In this document: positions 7,039-13,717 of the stretch, in pieces
Numbering within the stretch: position 1 is the first letter of the stretch
Layout: each line of letters begins with the position of its first letter
Assembly (NCBI GenBank): GCA_003484265.1
Contig: DNDO01000048.1
Coordinates: 285-19,040 of the forward strand
Direction of reading: 5' to 3'
From: Anaerolineae bacterium
GTDB lineage: Bacteria > Chloroflexota > Anaerolineae > Anaerolineales > Villigracilaceae
Length of the DNA stretch: 18,756 nucleotides
Program-made: the position numbers and the translations under genes
The notes under the pieces: model-generated
Database searches by the model: none
What the model saw: the letters and a program-made list of their open reading frames with translations, nothing else
What the model was told of the DNA's origin: nothing

Positions 7039-9456
7039 TTATGGATTCATAGCATCGGTCAGAAGTTCCCACCCGATGCGCCCCGCGAGCCGGGGGTCGT
7101 TTTTCTCCAGCACAACAACAATCACAAGAGGCGCCGACCGCCAATTAGGAGTCGTTCCCGCGATATACCACGTGACATTTGATTCGTCGTTTTTTGCCAG
7201 CCCTGTATGAGACCAATAATTATCCCCGCTTTCGATATAGGTAATAGCCGCCTCATCAGCTGCCGAGGGTTGAAGCGCTTCGAGAGGCGTCCCCAAGGCA
7301 GGCAACACCACCCAGCCATCTTTCGGTGTGTTGACTGCCATGGATATGCGAGGTGCTGGAATGATCCCGCTGTTGCTGAGTGTAGCAGAGGCTAACGCCA
7401 TTTGAAGGGGAGACGCATATATCTGACGTTCATCCTGATTTAAAAATCCTGTCGCAGTTTCCATCCGCATGATAGGAGATGTGTCGAAGCCGAATACATT
7501 GTAAACATCCAGCAACTCACTTGTCGCAAGGAATTCACCATGACCTCGTGCAACTGCAAAGGGATTCAGCGCGGAGCCGGTTGGGTAAATCCCGGATGCG
7601 GCACGGTTGATCAAAGGTTTGCCCGGGTTCGAGAGGAGATCCGTCGCGATTTCATTCAGGCTGTTTGCATCGTATGTTGGGTGCGAAGCCATGACTAATA
7701 TCTCGCCGGTCTGTGCATTGAGCAGAACAACGGCTCCGCTTTGCCCGCGCATCAACTCATCCGTGATGGATTGCAGGTTGAGATCGAGGCTGAGACGTAT
7801 ATCCAAGCCAGGTGGAGAGGTGCCATAAAGAAGATGATCGCGCCAGATATTAATCGAAGAATTTCCATCGATGCCGCGTAAGTAGCCATCCACTGATGCT
7901 TCGAGGCCGGCCTGTCCATATGTGAAACTGCTATATCCGGTTATAGGCGCAAGGTCGGTGTAAATATACTCACGCGAAAATGAGCCTGTTTCCCCAATTG
8001 TTGTCGTAATGATCGCATTTGAGCGGTCAAGAAGAGCACCGCGCGGGACGTAGCGCTCTTCGATGATTCGCCGAAGATTGTCAGGCCTGAGTAACAAATC
8101 TGAAGCCCGAATGACAGCCCACCAACCGCTTGCCAGCGCGGATGCAAACAAACCCAATAAAAGAACAGTATTGAGAACAATGTATGGTGAGGGTTTATCC
8201 AAAGGTGCCGGCTCTTCATCCAGGTGGTTGCTAATCAACAAGAGCAGCAGAAGCGCAATGAATGAAGTAAGGAGTGAAGAACCGCCGTAGGAGACAAAGG
8301 GAAGGGTAACACCGGTCAGCGGGAGGAGCCTCAGGTTGCCACCAATTATCAATAAAGTTTGGATGCCAAAATAAGTTGATATACCCGCGGCAAGGTATCT
8401 TCTGAATAAACCGGAAGCGCGCAAGGCTGTACGAAAGCCTCGGTTGAGGATCACTCCGTAGATGGCGAGTAAGCCTAGGGTCCCGATAAGACCCGTCTCC
8501 TCAGCAATTGCAGAGTATATAAAATCGGAGATGGCAACAGGCACGAGTTCCGGATTTCCCAATCCCAGTCCGCGCCCCTCGATGCCGCCATTCGCAATCG
8601 AGATCAAAGCCTGGATAACTTGATATGAGCTGCCGCCAGGATCTACCCAGGGATTAAGCCATGACTCGATGCGAGTGTTGACGATACCCACATAAAAATA
8701 CCCAACTACCCCGACTAGAATGATCGATAGAAGGCTGATCAGCAGGATGCCCCGGCGATTGACCGCAAAGTATATGATGGTCGTATATAGCGCAAGGAAA
8801 ATGGATGCAGTGCCAAGGTCTCTCTGCACACTGAGAAGGAGAATAACAACCCCGCCCAGAACCAATGTTGGGTAAAGGATGTGGGCTGTTTTAAGCTGAT
8901 AGGGTAGTTTTTCAGAAAGGTAAGCTGAAAGATAAATAATCAGTAATAACTTGAGGGGCTCCGAAGGTTGGAAATACACTTCACAACATCCGAGCCACAG
9001 CCTTGGTCCAATGTTGCTAGGGTTTGTGCCGAATATGAGGGTGAGGGCTGTGAGGCTCAACCCGAAGAGAAGGAGAATGTATTTATATCTCTGCAGGAAC
9101 TTTAATGATGTAATTCTTAGTCCTCCAATGAATACGATCAGGCTTATGATCAGCCAAAGCGTTTGCCGTTCGCCAAATCCCTCATCAAGCCTCCAAATGG
9201 TCATTAGGCCCCACCCGCTCAATAGCGCGGCGGCAGGGAATAAATACGGGTCTGCATCCGGAAGATACTTCTTCAGATCCTTGTGAACATAACGAACGAA
9301 TCCAGCCCAAACAATGAATGCGATCCAGTGCCCCCATAGAATTTCCGCTCCCCACGTTCGTTCACGCACCACGGAAGATAATGAAAGTATGATCGATTGG
9401 AGCAATAAGAATCCCCCGGCGATTCTTAATAAACTGCCTTGCATGGTTCTAGTCAT
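7039..9456 (-). CDS. SEDS (RodA/FtsW) glycosyltransferase fused to a degenerate class B PBP domain
   Basis: An 805-residue membrane protein. Residues about 1-412 form a multi-spanning SEDS domain that polymerises lipid II: the family block ISDFIYSAIAEETG (309-322) keeps the likely catalytic Asp311, and LPLTGVTLPFVSYGGSSL (378-395) is intact. Another membrane segment (about 426-448) leads into a class B PBP-like half: PRGALLDR (471-478), GLEASVDGYLRG (517-528), LSLDLNLQ (555-562), and GAVVLLNAQTGEILVMASHP (574-593). The transpeptidase motifs are altered: SxxK reads SALN (628-631), KTG reads HTG (750-752), and about 24 residues separate SxxK from FGFD, too short for the SxN region. It probably polymerises glycan but cannot cross-link. 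Last gene of an FHA operon, 24 bp after mtnP. ATG at 9444 is an alternative start; neither start has a strong ribosome site. Confidence 0.9.
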   Translation of the reverse strand: MTRTMQGSLLRIAGGFLLLQSIILSLSSVVRERTWGAEILWGHWIAFIVWAGFVRYVHKDLKKYLPDADPYLFPAAALLSGWGLMTIWRLDEGFGERQTLWLIISLIVFIGGLRITSLKFLQRYKYILLLFGLSLTALTLIFGTNPSNIGPRLWLGCCEVYFQPSEPLKLLLIIYLSAYLSEKLPYQLKTAHILYPTLVLGGVVILLLSVQRDLGTASIFLALYTTIIYFAVNRRGILLISLLSIILVGVVGYFYVGIVNTRIESWLNPWVDPGGSSYQVIQALISIANGGIEGRGLGLGNPELVPVAISDFIYSAIAEETGLIGTLGLLAIYGVILNRGFRTALRASGLFRRYLAAGISTYFGIQTLLIIGGNLRLLPLTGVTLPFVSYGGSSLLTSFIALLLLLLISNHLDEEPAPLDKPSPYIVLNTVLLLGLFASALASGWWAVIRASDLLLRPDNLRRIIEERYVPRGALLDRSNAIITTTIGETGSFSREYIYTDLAPITGYSSFTYGQAGLEASVDGYLRGIDGNSSINIWRDHLLYGTSPPGLDIRLSLDLNLQSITDELMRGQSGAVVLLNAQTGEILVMASHPTYDANSLNEIATDLLSNPGKPLINRAASGIYPTGSALNPFAVARGHGEFLATSELLDVYNVFGFDTSPIMRMETATGFLNQDERQIYASPLQMALASATLSNSGIIPAPRISMAVNTPKDGWVVLPALGTPLEALQPSAADEAAITYIESGDNYWSHTGLAKNDESNVTWYIAGTTPNWRSAPLVIVVVLEKNDPRLAGRIGWELLTDAMNP

Positions 9457-9480
9457 AACCAGTTGGATATTCTCTTGAGC

Positions 9481-10344
9481 CTATAAATATTTTCCAACCA
9501 ACAGGTCGAGTTTTTGAAGCGTTTCAGGCGGGATGGCATCCTTGTGCGTAATCATCGCAGTGGCAAGAGCATGGGCGCATTCACAGGTTCTTGCCTGCCT
9601 CAGTTTTTTCGCAAGGATATGAACAGACTCTTGCGCTAGTTTCGTGTTTTTGACCAAAGTTTGGATCACCATTTCAACGGTCACCGGCGCTTCGCTCACA
9701 TGCCACACATCATAATCTGTAACATGCGCCATGGTCGCATAGCATATCTCTGCCTCGCGGGCAAGAAACGCCTCCGGTGAAGCCGTCATCCCTACTACAG
9801 ACATTCCCCATGAGCGATACGTTTCAGATTCAGCCTTGGTCGAAAAGCGCGGACCTTCTATCGTGATAAAAGATCCTCCCCGGTGAACCATGCCACCTGC
9901 TTCACGGACAGCTGATTCCAATTGTCCGGACAGATCGCCACAAAACGGGTCTGCAACCCCCACGTGCGCGACAAATCCATTTCCAAAAAATGTGCGTTGG
10001 CGTTTATGGGTGTTATCGTAGATCTGGTCAGGTATCACGATATGACCGGGCTCGAGTTCCTCTTTCAAGGAACCGCACGCGTTAATTGTTACGATTCTTT
10101 GGGTACCCAATGATTTCAAGGCATAAATGTTCGCCTGATAAGGAACGTCACTTGGCATAATGTGATGCCCGATGCCGTGCCGGGCAAGGAATGCTATGCG
10201 TGTTCCCTCCAGCGATCCAATCATGATGGGAGCGCTGGTTCTCCCAAAGGGTGTGTTTATATTGATCTCGCGAATATCCTTCAGCCCGGGCATTTCATAC
10301 AGCCCAGATCCTCCGATGATCGCCATGATTACCTGTTCGGTCAT
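9481..10344 (-). CDS. mtnP: S-methyl-5'-thioadenosine phosphorylase
   Basis: A 287-residue purine nucleoside phosphorylase-family enzyme splitting methylthioadenosine into adenine and methylthioribose-1-phosphate for methionine salvage. Landmarks are GGSGLYEMPG near the N-terminus, RHGIGHHIMPSDVPYQANIY, NACGSLKEELEPGHIVIPDQ, the substrate block IEGPRFSTKAES and the TDYDVW segment whose aspartates favour a 6-amino purine. This separates it from methylthioinosine phosphorylases and ordinary guanosine/inosine phosphorylases. Full length and cytosolic. The ATG overlaps the fhaB-like stop by 4 bp (ATGA), so it is translationally coupled to a cell-envelope regulator, an unusual setting for a salvage enzyme. 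No other methionine-salvage gene is visible nearby. Confidence 0.93.
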   Translation of the reverse strand: MTEQVIMAIIGGSGLYEMPGLKDIREININTPFGRTSAPIMIGSLEGTRIAFLARHGIGHHIMPSDVPYQANIYALKSLGTQRIVTINACGSLKEELEPGHIVIPDQIYDNTHKRQRTFFGNGFVAHVGVADPFCGDLSGQLESAVREAGGMVHRGGSFITIEGPRFSTKAESETYRSWGMSVVGMTASPEAFLAREAEICYATMAHVTDYDVWHVSEAPVTVEMVIQTLVKNTKLAQESVHILAKKLRQARTCECAHALATAMITHKDAIPPETLQKLDLLVGKYL

Positions 10345-10820
10345 TCGTCACCTCTAATCTCTTTTGTCGGTTGGTTCTGGAATTGTGCATTAGGAGTGTC
10401 GATTCGCAGAGTAAAAGAAGTATTCCCGCATTTGAATTGATCGCCGTTGATGACCACTGTGGGCGTGATAATCTGATTTTCGTTCAGGAATGTCCCGTTG
10501 GTCGAGCCAAGGTCTTCAAGCCACCACTGCGCATGATGAAAGGACACACGTGCGTGACTGGACGATAAGGCTTCATCCTTTTGGGCGATATCACAATGCG
10601 GTCCGCGTCCGATCACAACTTCTGTCTGCCAGAAGTGGTATACACTTTTTTCGCCGCCCTCCATGTACACGTCAAGATGTATCTCCGGCTTTTCTTGGAG
10701 TGAAAGGGTCTTCCCTTGTTGATTCAGGTCGCGCCAAAGTGTTTGAAAAATCCGCCATAAGAAATAATAAAGGACAATAGCAAGCCCGACTCGTAATGCA
10801 AGAACTACGATCGCGGTCAT
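10341..10820 (-). CDS. FHA-domain membrane protein, FhaB-like
   Basis: A 159-residue protein with one N-terminal membrane segment (about 3-24), a linker, and a C-terminal forkhead-associated domain that binds phosphothreonine. FHA motifs are complete: IGRGPHCD (70-77), SSSHA (86-90) and LGSTNGTFLN (104-113). Size and layout match actinobacterial FhaB (FipA), about 155 residues with one membrane helix followed by FHA, which links Ser/Thr kinase signalling to septal or lateral wall growth. The start codon directly abuts the stop of the fhaA-like gene, and the end overlaps mtnP by 4 bp. The operon carries a RodA/PBP-type protein downstream, supporting a cell-wall role. Orthology to FhaB is inferred from architecture and gene order. 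Confidence 0.9.
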   Translation of the reverse strand: MTAIVVLALRVGLAIVLYYFLWRIFQTLWRDLNQQGKTLSLQEKPEIHLDVYMEGGEKSVYHFWQTEVVIGRGPHCDIAQKDEALSSSHARVSFHHAQWWLEDLGSTNGTFLNENQIITPTVVINGDQFKCGNTSFTLRIDTPNAQFQNQPTKEIRGDE

Positions 10821-11690
10821 CTATTTTTCTTTATCTGAGTCAACGCTATTGTCTTGTTTTAATTTGCCTGTCTTAATATCAGACGTATGTTTGTCTAGCG
10901 TGGCCGTGGGCCTTTCGCTTGCGCTCGGATCCTTCATGGGAGATGTGTTCATCAAATCTGGACGCGGAGGGGGGTTATCTTGCCCAAAGATGAGAGCCAC
11001 CCCTGCCAGTGAGATCACGTCACCCGGGTAGAGAACGGTCTGGCTGGTGCGTTGTCCATTTACGAAAGAGCCGCCGGTCGAATTAAGATCAAACAACACA
11101 TACCGTCCATTGATAGCCCGAAGTTGTGAATGGTTGCGCGAGATGCGCGGGTCGTCTATCACCAAATGGTTTTCAAGCCTGCGGCCTATATTGACGACCG
11201 TGTCTTTTAACGGGAAGACTTTAACGCCCTCGACGATCAGGAATGCGTTCTCCGGGATCGTATCATTGCTTTCTACATTTTTTTCTGCGCCAGTTACCAT
11301 ACCTTTTGTTTCCTCCATGGTTTCCAGTCTGTGGGAAGCGATCACCGATACTTCCTTTTCCTTATATGAATTATCAGTTGTAATTGTTATGGTGGGCTGA
11401 TTATCGAGTTTCAGACCCACGTCATTTACCGCCAGACTAATGACATCTGTGAGCGCCTTCATTACCCGCGGTTCCTTCCACTTGGGTCCTGCGTCTGTTG
11501 CGACGACCAGTGTGAAGACATTCGGCGCGACAGGTTCATTTTCATTTTGCTCAATGATGTTTTGTTTGAGTACTGTGGCGAGCTTTTGAATGATACGGTC
11601 TTCCAACGTTACTCCTGGAAGGATCGCCATGATCTTATCTTCGAAAAGTAATTGCAGTTTGGATTCCAGTTGGTCAAGCTTAGATATCAT
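10821..11690 (-). CDS. FhaA-like protein: DUF3662 N-terminal domain plus C-terminal FHA domain
   Basis: A 289-residue soluble protein. Residues 1 to about 120 resemble the FhaA N-terminal domain (DUF3662), including the VAPNVFTLVV segment (54-63) that corresponds to the PN-F-V block of that family. A charged linker (about 121-147) leads to an FHA domain (about 149-236) with NIGRR (167-171), RISRNHSQLR (182-191) and DLNSTGGSFVNG (201-212), so phosphothreonine binding should be intact. The last 50 residues are Pro/Ser/Thr/Lys-rich and may be disordered or phosphorylated. In actinobacteria FhaA binds phosphorylated MviN and controls late peptidoglycan synthesis. This is the first gene of the fha–mtnP–SEDS/PBP operon. 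AAGG lies about 8 bases before ATG. Confidence 0.85.
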   Translation of the reverse strand: MISKLDQLESKLQLLFEDKIMAILPGVTLEDRIIQKLATVLKQNIIEQNENEPVAPNVFTLVVATDAGPKWKEPRVMKALTDVISLAVNDVGLKLDNQPTITITTDNSYKEKEVSVIASHRLETMEETKGMVTGAEKNVESNDTIPENAFLIVEGVKVFPLKDTVVNIGRRLENHLVIDDPRISRNHSQLRAINGRYVLFDLNSTGGSFVNGQRTSQTVLYPGDVISLAGVALIFGQDNPPPRPDLMNTSPMKDPSASERPTATLDKHTSDIKTGKLKQDNSVDSDKEK

Positions 11691-11728
11691 GTATGTGCCT
11701 TGGTATATTTCATTTCGTTCTGGATATT

Positions 11729-11757
11729 ATTATAGATGTGAGATGAAAAACCTGCAA
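11729..11757 (-). promoter_or_regulatory. Candidate promoter of the fhaA-like operon
   Basis: On the minus strand TATAAT (11729-11734) lies 38 bp before the fhaA-like ATG. TTGCAG (11752-11757) is 17 bp upstream of it. The -10 is perfect, the -35 matches only in its first half, and it overlaps the terminator hairpin of the preceding gene. Confidence 0.45.
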
Positions 11758-11769
11758 GCAACCAGGTTT
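11746..11769 (-). terminator. Weak terminator after the zinc-ribbon gene
   Basis: A 7-bp stem (11748-11754 with 11763-11769) and an 8-base loop lie 14 bp past the zinc-ribbon stop. On the minus strand the stem runs directly into a short T-run (T5). With only three G-C pairs, read-through into the fhaA operon is likely. Confidence 0.4.
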
Positions 11770-11783
11770 GGTTCGGGTGAATA

Positions 11784-12368
11784 TTATTGTTTTTGCCCGC
11801 AATTTGGGCAGTTCATCTCTTTGTTCCTGATGGCGAATCCGCACTTGGAACAAGTAGTGGGTTGCAGGTCGCCGAGGGGCGCACCGCATGCGATGCACGA
11901 GCCTTCCCCCAGTGGATTGGCAGTATCACAATAGCTGCATGATATACGGCTCAATCTGTCTGATAACTCACGCGATGCGCCCACAGCCGTTGCGGCGCGA
12001 TCAATGATTTTCCACACTTTCTCGTTCATTTGCATATGTTCAATGTCTTGCGCCAGGTCGTCGAGCCGGCCAAATAAACTGAATGGATTGCGAAGGGCTG
12101 AAATCGCTGTTTGACCGAGGCTCGCCGCAACTCCCAGCCATGCTTGCTGACCGACCTCGATCATCACGCCATCTTCCGTTCCCTGGACTGTAACAGTTAA
12201 TGCAGTTTGTCCGCCGGATTGGGCTCCCATGCGTGTAGAGATTTGAACCGCGAGCTTATTTGCGTGCCCAATAATCTGGGCGGTAAGATTTCCTCTATTG
12301 AACTCTGCCATCAATGCGTGCGCTATATCGTTTGGCTTGATATTCCCATATAAAATTCTTCGATCCAT
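11784..12368 (-). CDS. Double zinc-ribbon protein of unknown function
   Basis: A 194-residue protein. The C-terminal 55 residues carry four CxxC knuckles (C144/C147, C158/C161, C173/C176, C187/C190), forming two zinc ribbons. The N-terminal 140 residues have an alpha/beta look, with a Gly-rich central stretch (QQAWLGVAASLGQTAISALRNP, 74-95) of small and hydrophobic residues, then an amphipathic helical region (DDLAQDIEHMQMNEKVWKII). There is no signal peptide. I recall similar proteins next to FHA genes in Chloroflexota but know of no assigned function. It lies 93 bp upstream of the fhaA-like gene on the same strand, separated by a weak hairpin, and is divergent from the SH3 pair. A DNA-, RNA- or protein-binding adaptor role is possible. 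Its promoter suggests a leaderless or nearly leaderless mRNA. Confidence 0.75.
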   Translation of the reverse strand: MDRRILYGNIKPNDIAHALMAEFNRGNLTAQIIGHANKLAVQISTRMGAQSGGQTALTVTVQGTEDGVMIEVGQQAWLGVAASLGQTAISALRNPFSLFGRLDDLAQDIEHMQMNEKVWKIIDRAATAVGASRELSDRLSRISCSYCDTANPLGEGSCIACGAPLGDLQPTTCSKCGFAIRNKEMNCPNCGQKQ

Positions 12369-12375
12369 GTTTTAG

Positions 12376-12383
12376 ATTATAAT
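12376..12383. promoter_or_regulatory. Palindromic -10 element serving both divergent genes
   Basis: ATTATAAT is its own reverse complement and provides TATAAT on both strands. On the minus strand it ends 7 bp before the zinc-ribbon ATG (12368), so transcription would begin at or near the start codon. On the plus strand it is about 58 bp upstream of the ATG at 12441. No good -35 is visible on either side. Confidence 0.4.
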
Positions 12384-12396
12384 CCTATTATCAACG

Positions 12397-12414
12397 GCGA
12401 CGACGGGTCGTCGT
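12397..12414. repeat. Small inverted repeat in the divergent gap
   Basis: A 7-bp perfect inverted repeat (12398-12404 with 12407-12413), plus one G-T pair outside it, lies just after the expected plus-strand start site. It could be an operator or a 5'-leader hairpin of the SH3 gene. The strand on which it acts is unknown. Confidence 0.4.
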
Positions 12415-12440
12415 ATTTTATGTATATGTATGTTTACGAT

Positions 12441-13034
12441 ATGAAGCAAAATAAGTTTAAGTTTCTCAATATAATTTTCTGGTCAGTCGCTGTCAGTTTG
12501 GTGATGGTGTTAATTCCGGATCAGGCTGCAGCGTATGATGAAGCGTATGCACAATCTGGTGTAACTGCCACTGTAATTTACAGCGAACCCATCAATGTGC
12601 GCGGAGGTCCCAGCACGGTTTATTATCCGATCGTGGGAAGGGTTTTTCCGGGGGACGTCTTTCAAGCGCTCGGTGTGTCTCCTGGGCGTGAGTGGGTGCA
12701 AATATCCTACCCTGAGGCTCCGTCCGGGGTGGGGTGGTTGTATGCGATCTATGTAAGCGTTGAAGGTGGCGAATTACAGGTCGTTGAGCCGCCTCCTACT
12801 GTGACTCCGATCGCAACAACAACGATTAACCCTACCTTTGCCGCGGCTTTTGTTTTTAATCCAACGTCGACAAGAATGCCTACTTTTACGCCGCCACCAC
12901 CATTGGAAGTTCCCCAATTCAACGATGAAATTGCTTCTCGCCCATCCGGCTTGGCGACCGGCTGGCTTGTTGTTGGTCTTCTTCTGGTTGGCGTGCTTGG
13001 TTATTTGGGTTCAAATATAAATAACAGGCGGTAG
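12441..13034 (+). CDS. SH3-like domain protein with C-terminal membrane anchor (first of a tandem pair)
   Basis: A 197-residue exported protein: an N-terminal hydrophobic signal (about 8-31), a bacterial SH3-like domain (about 42-106, with INVRGGPSTVYYPIVGRV and GVGWLYAIYV), a Pro/Thr-rich linker (about 115-160), and a C-terminal membrane helix (about 172-190) followed by NNRR. SH3b domains commonly bind cell-wall components. The protein would display it outside the membrane on a short stalk with a cytoplasmic basic tail. An in-frame ATG at 12420 would add seven residues; neither start has a clear ribosome site, and 12441 is chosen because it begins the signal. A paralogue follows after 3 bp. 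Divergent from the zinc-ribbon and FHA genes, which suggests a shared envelope role. Confidence 0.8.
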   Translation: MKQNKFKFLNIIFWSVAVSLVMVLIPDQAAAYDEAYAQSGVTATVIYSEPINVRGGPSTVYYPIVGRVFPGDVFQALGVSPGREWVQISYPEAPSGVGWLYAIYVSVEGGELQVVEPPPTVTPIATTTINPTFAAAFVFNPTSTRMPTFTPPPPLEVPQFNDEIASRPSGLATGWLVVGLLLVGVLGYLGSNINNRR

Positions 13035-13037
13035 AGC

Positions 13038-13664
13038 ATGCGGCGGCACGGAAAATATTTATGTGTTATTTCGATAATGATAGCCGCCATTCTGTCACTT
13101 CTATTTTCTCCACGCCAGCAAACCATTGTTTTGGCGCAGCAACCGACGGGTTCGGTACCAACAGTGACAGGCACAGCGGCTGGACCAACGATCAAGGTTG
13201 ACCCCAGTTTCGATTTTATTTCTGTGTATGCGGGTCCAAGTTCGTTCGATTACCCAAAGATAGGTCTGTTACTGGCAAATGAAGCCGCCCCCGCACTTGG
13301 GCGCGCCAGAGACAGATTGGATTGGATCCAAATTTCTTATCCCGGTGTGCCAGGATCGGTAGGCTGGGTGTATGGGCTTTATGTAGGACTTTCTCCCGGC
13401 GCATTTCTTCCAATTGTGGATTTACCATCAACGCCCACTCCAATCTCAACACCTACCATAAATCCGACGCTCGAAGCCGCTTTTATCGGGCAACTGACAC
13501 CCACTCGTTTACCGACGTTCACTCCTCCGCCTCCCCTTGAATTACCCTCATTTAATGAGCCCGCTTCTGTTGTGACAACACGTATCCCCACTGGATTGTT
13601 GATTATGATTCTGGGGCTGTTCGGTTTCTTTGGCGCTGTAATTTCGTATTTGCGGGGCAGATAA
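13038..13664 (+). CDS. SH3-like domain protein with C-terminal membrane anchor (second of a tandem pair)
   Basis: A 208-residue paralogue of the preceding protein with the same order: hydrophobic signal (about 7-33), an extra Thr/Gly/Pro-rich spacer (34-50), a diverged SH3-like domain (about 52-116, SVYAGPSSFDYPKIG and GSVGWVYGLYV), Pro/Thr linker, membrane helix (about 184-203) and basic tail (LRGR). The linkers are strikingly alike: TINPT, AAF, PT-R-PTFTPPPPLE and P-FN occur in the same order and spacing, although the SH3 domains differ more. The RGGPS motif of the first copy has become YAGPS here. It starts 3 bp after the first gene's stop, so the two are co-transcribed. Ligand and function are unknown. 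Confidence 0.8.
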   Translation: MRRHGKYLCVISIMIAAILSLLFSPRQQTIVLAQQPTGSVPTVTGTAAGPTIKVDPSFDFISVYAGPSSFDYPKIGLLLANEAAPALGRARDRLDWIQISYPGVPGSVGWVYGLYVGLSPGAFLPIVDLPSTPTPISTPTINPTLEAAFIGQLTPTRLPTFTPPPPLELPSFNEPASVVTTRIPTGLLIMILGLFGFFGAVISYLRGR

Positions 13665-13693
13665 CAAAACACCCTCAATTGAGGGTGTTTTGT
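13664..13693. terminator. Bidirectional terminator after the SH3 pair
   Basis: A perfect 30-bp palindrome that begins with the last base of the SH3 stop codon. It forms a stem with CACCC/GGGTG near the middle and an AATT tip, and has AAAA/TTTT on its flanks. It lies between convergent genes and can serve both. Confidence 0.82.
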
Positions 13694-13717
13694 CGATTTT
13701 CGTCAAAGCTTAACTTC

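Noticed and set aside
11784..11898. Zinc-ribbon cysteines as a possible isolated rubredoxin-like domain
   Set aside because: The four CxxC knuckles are continuous in frame with the 140-residue N-terminal region, so they form the C-terminus of one protein.
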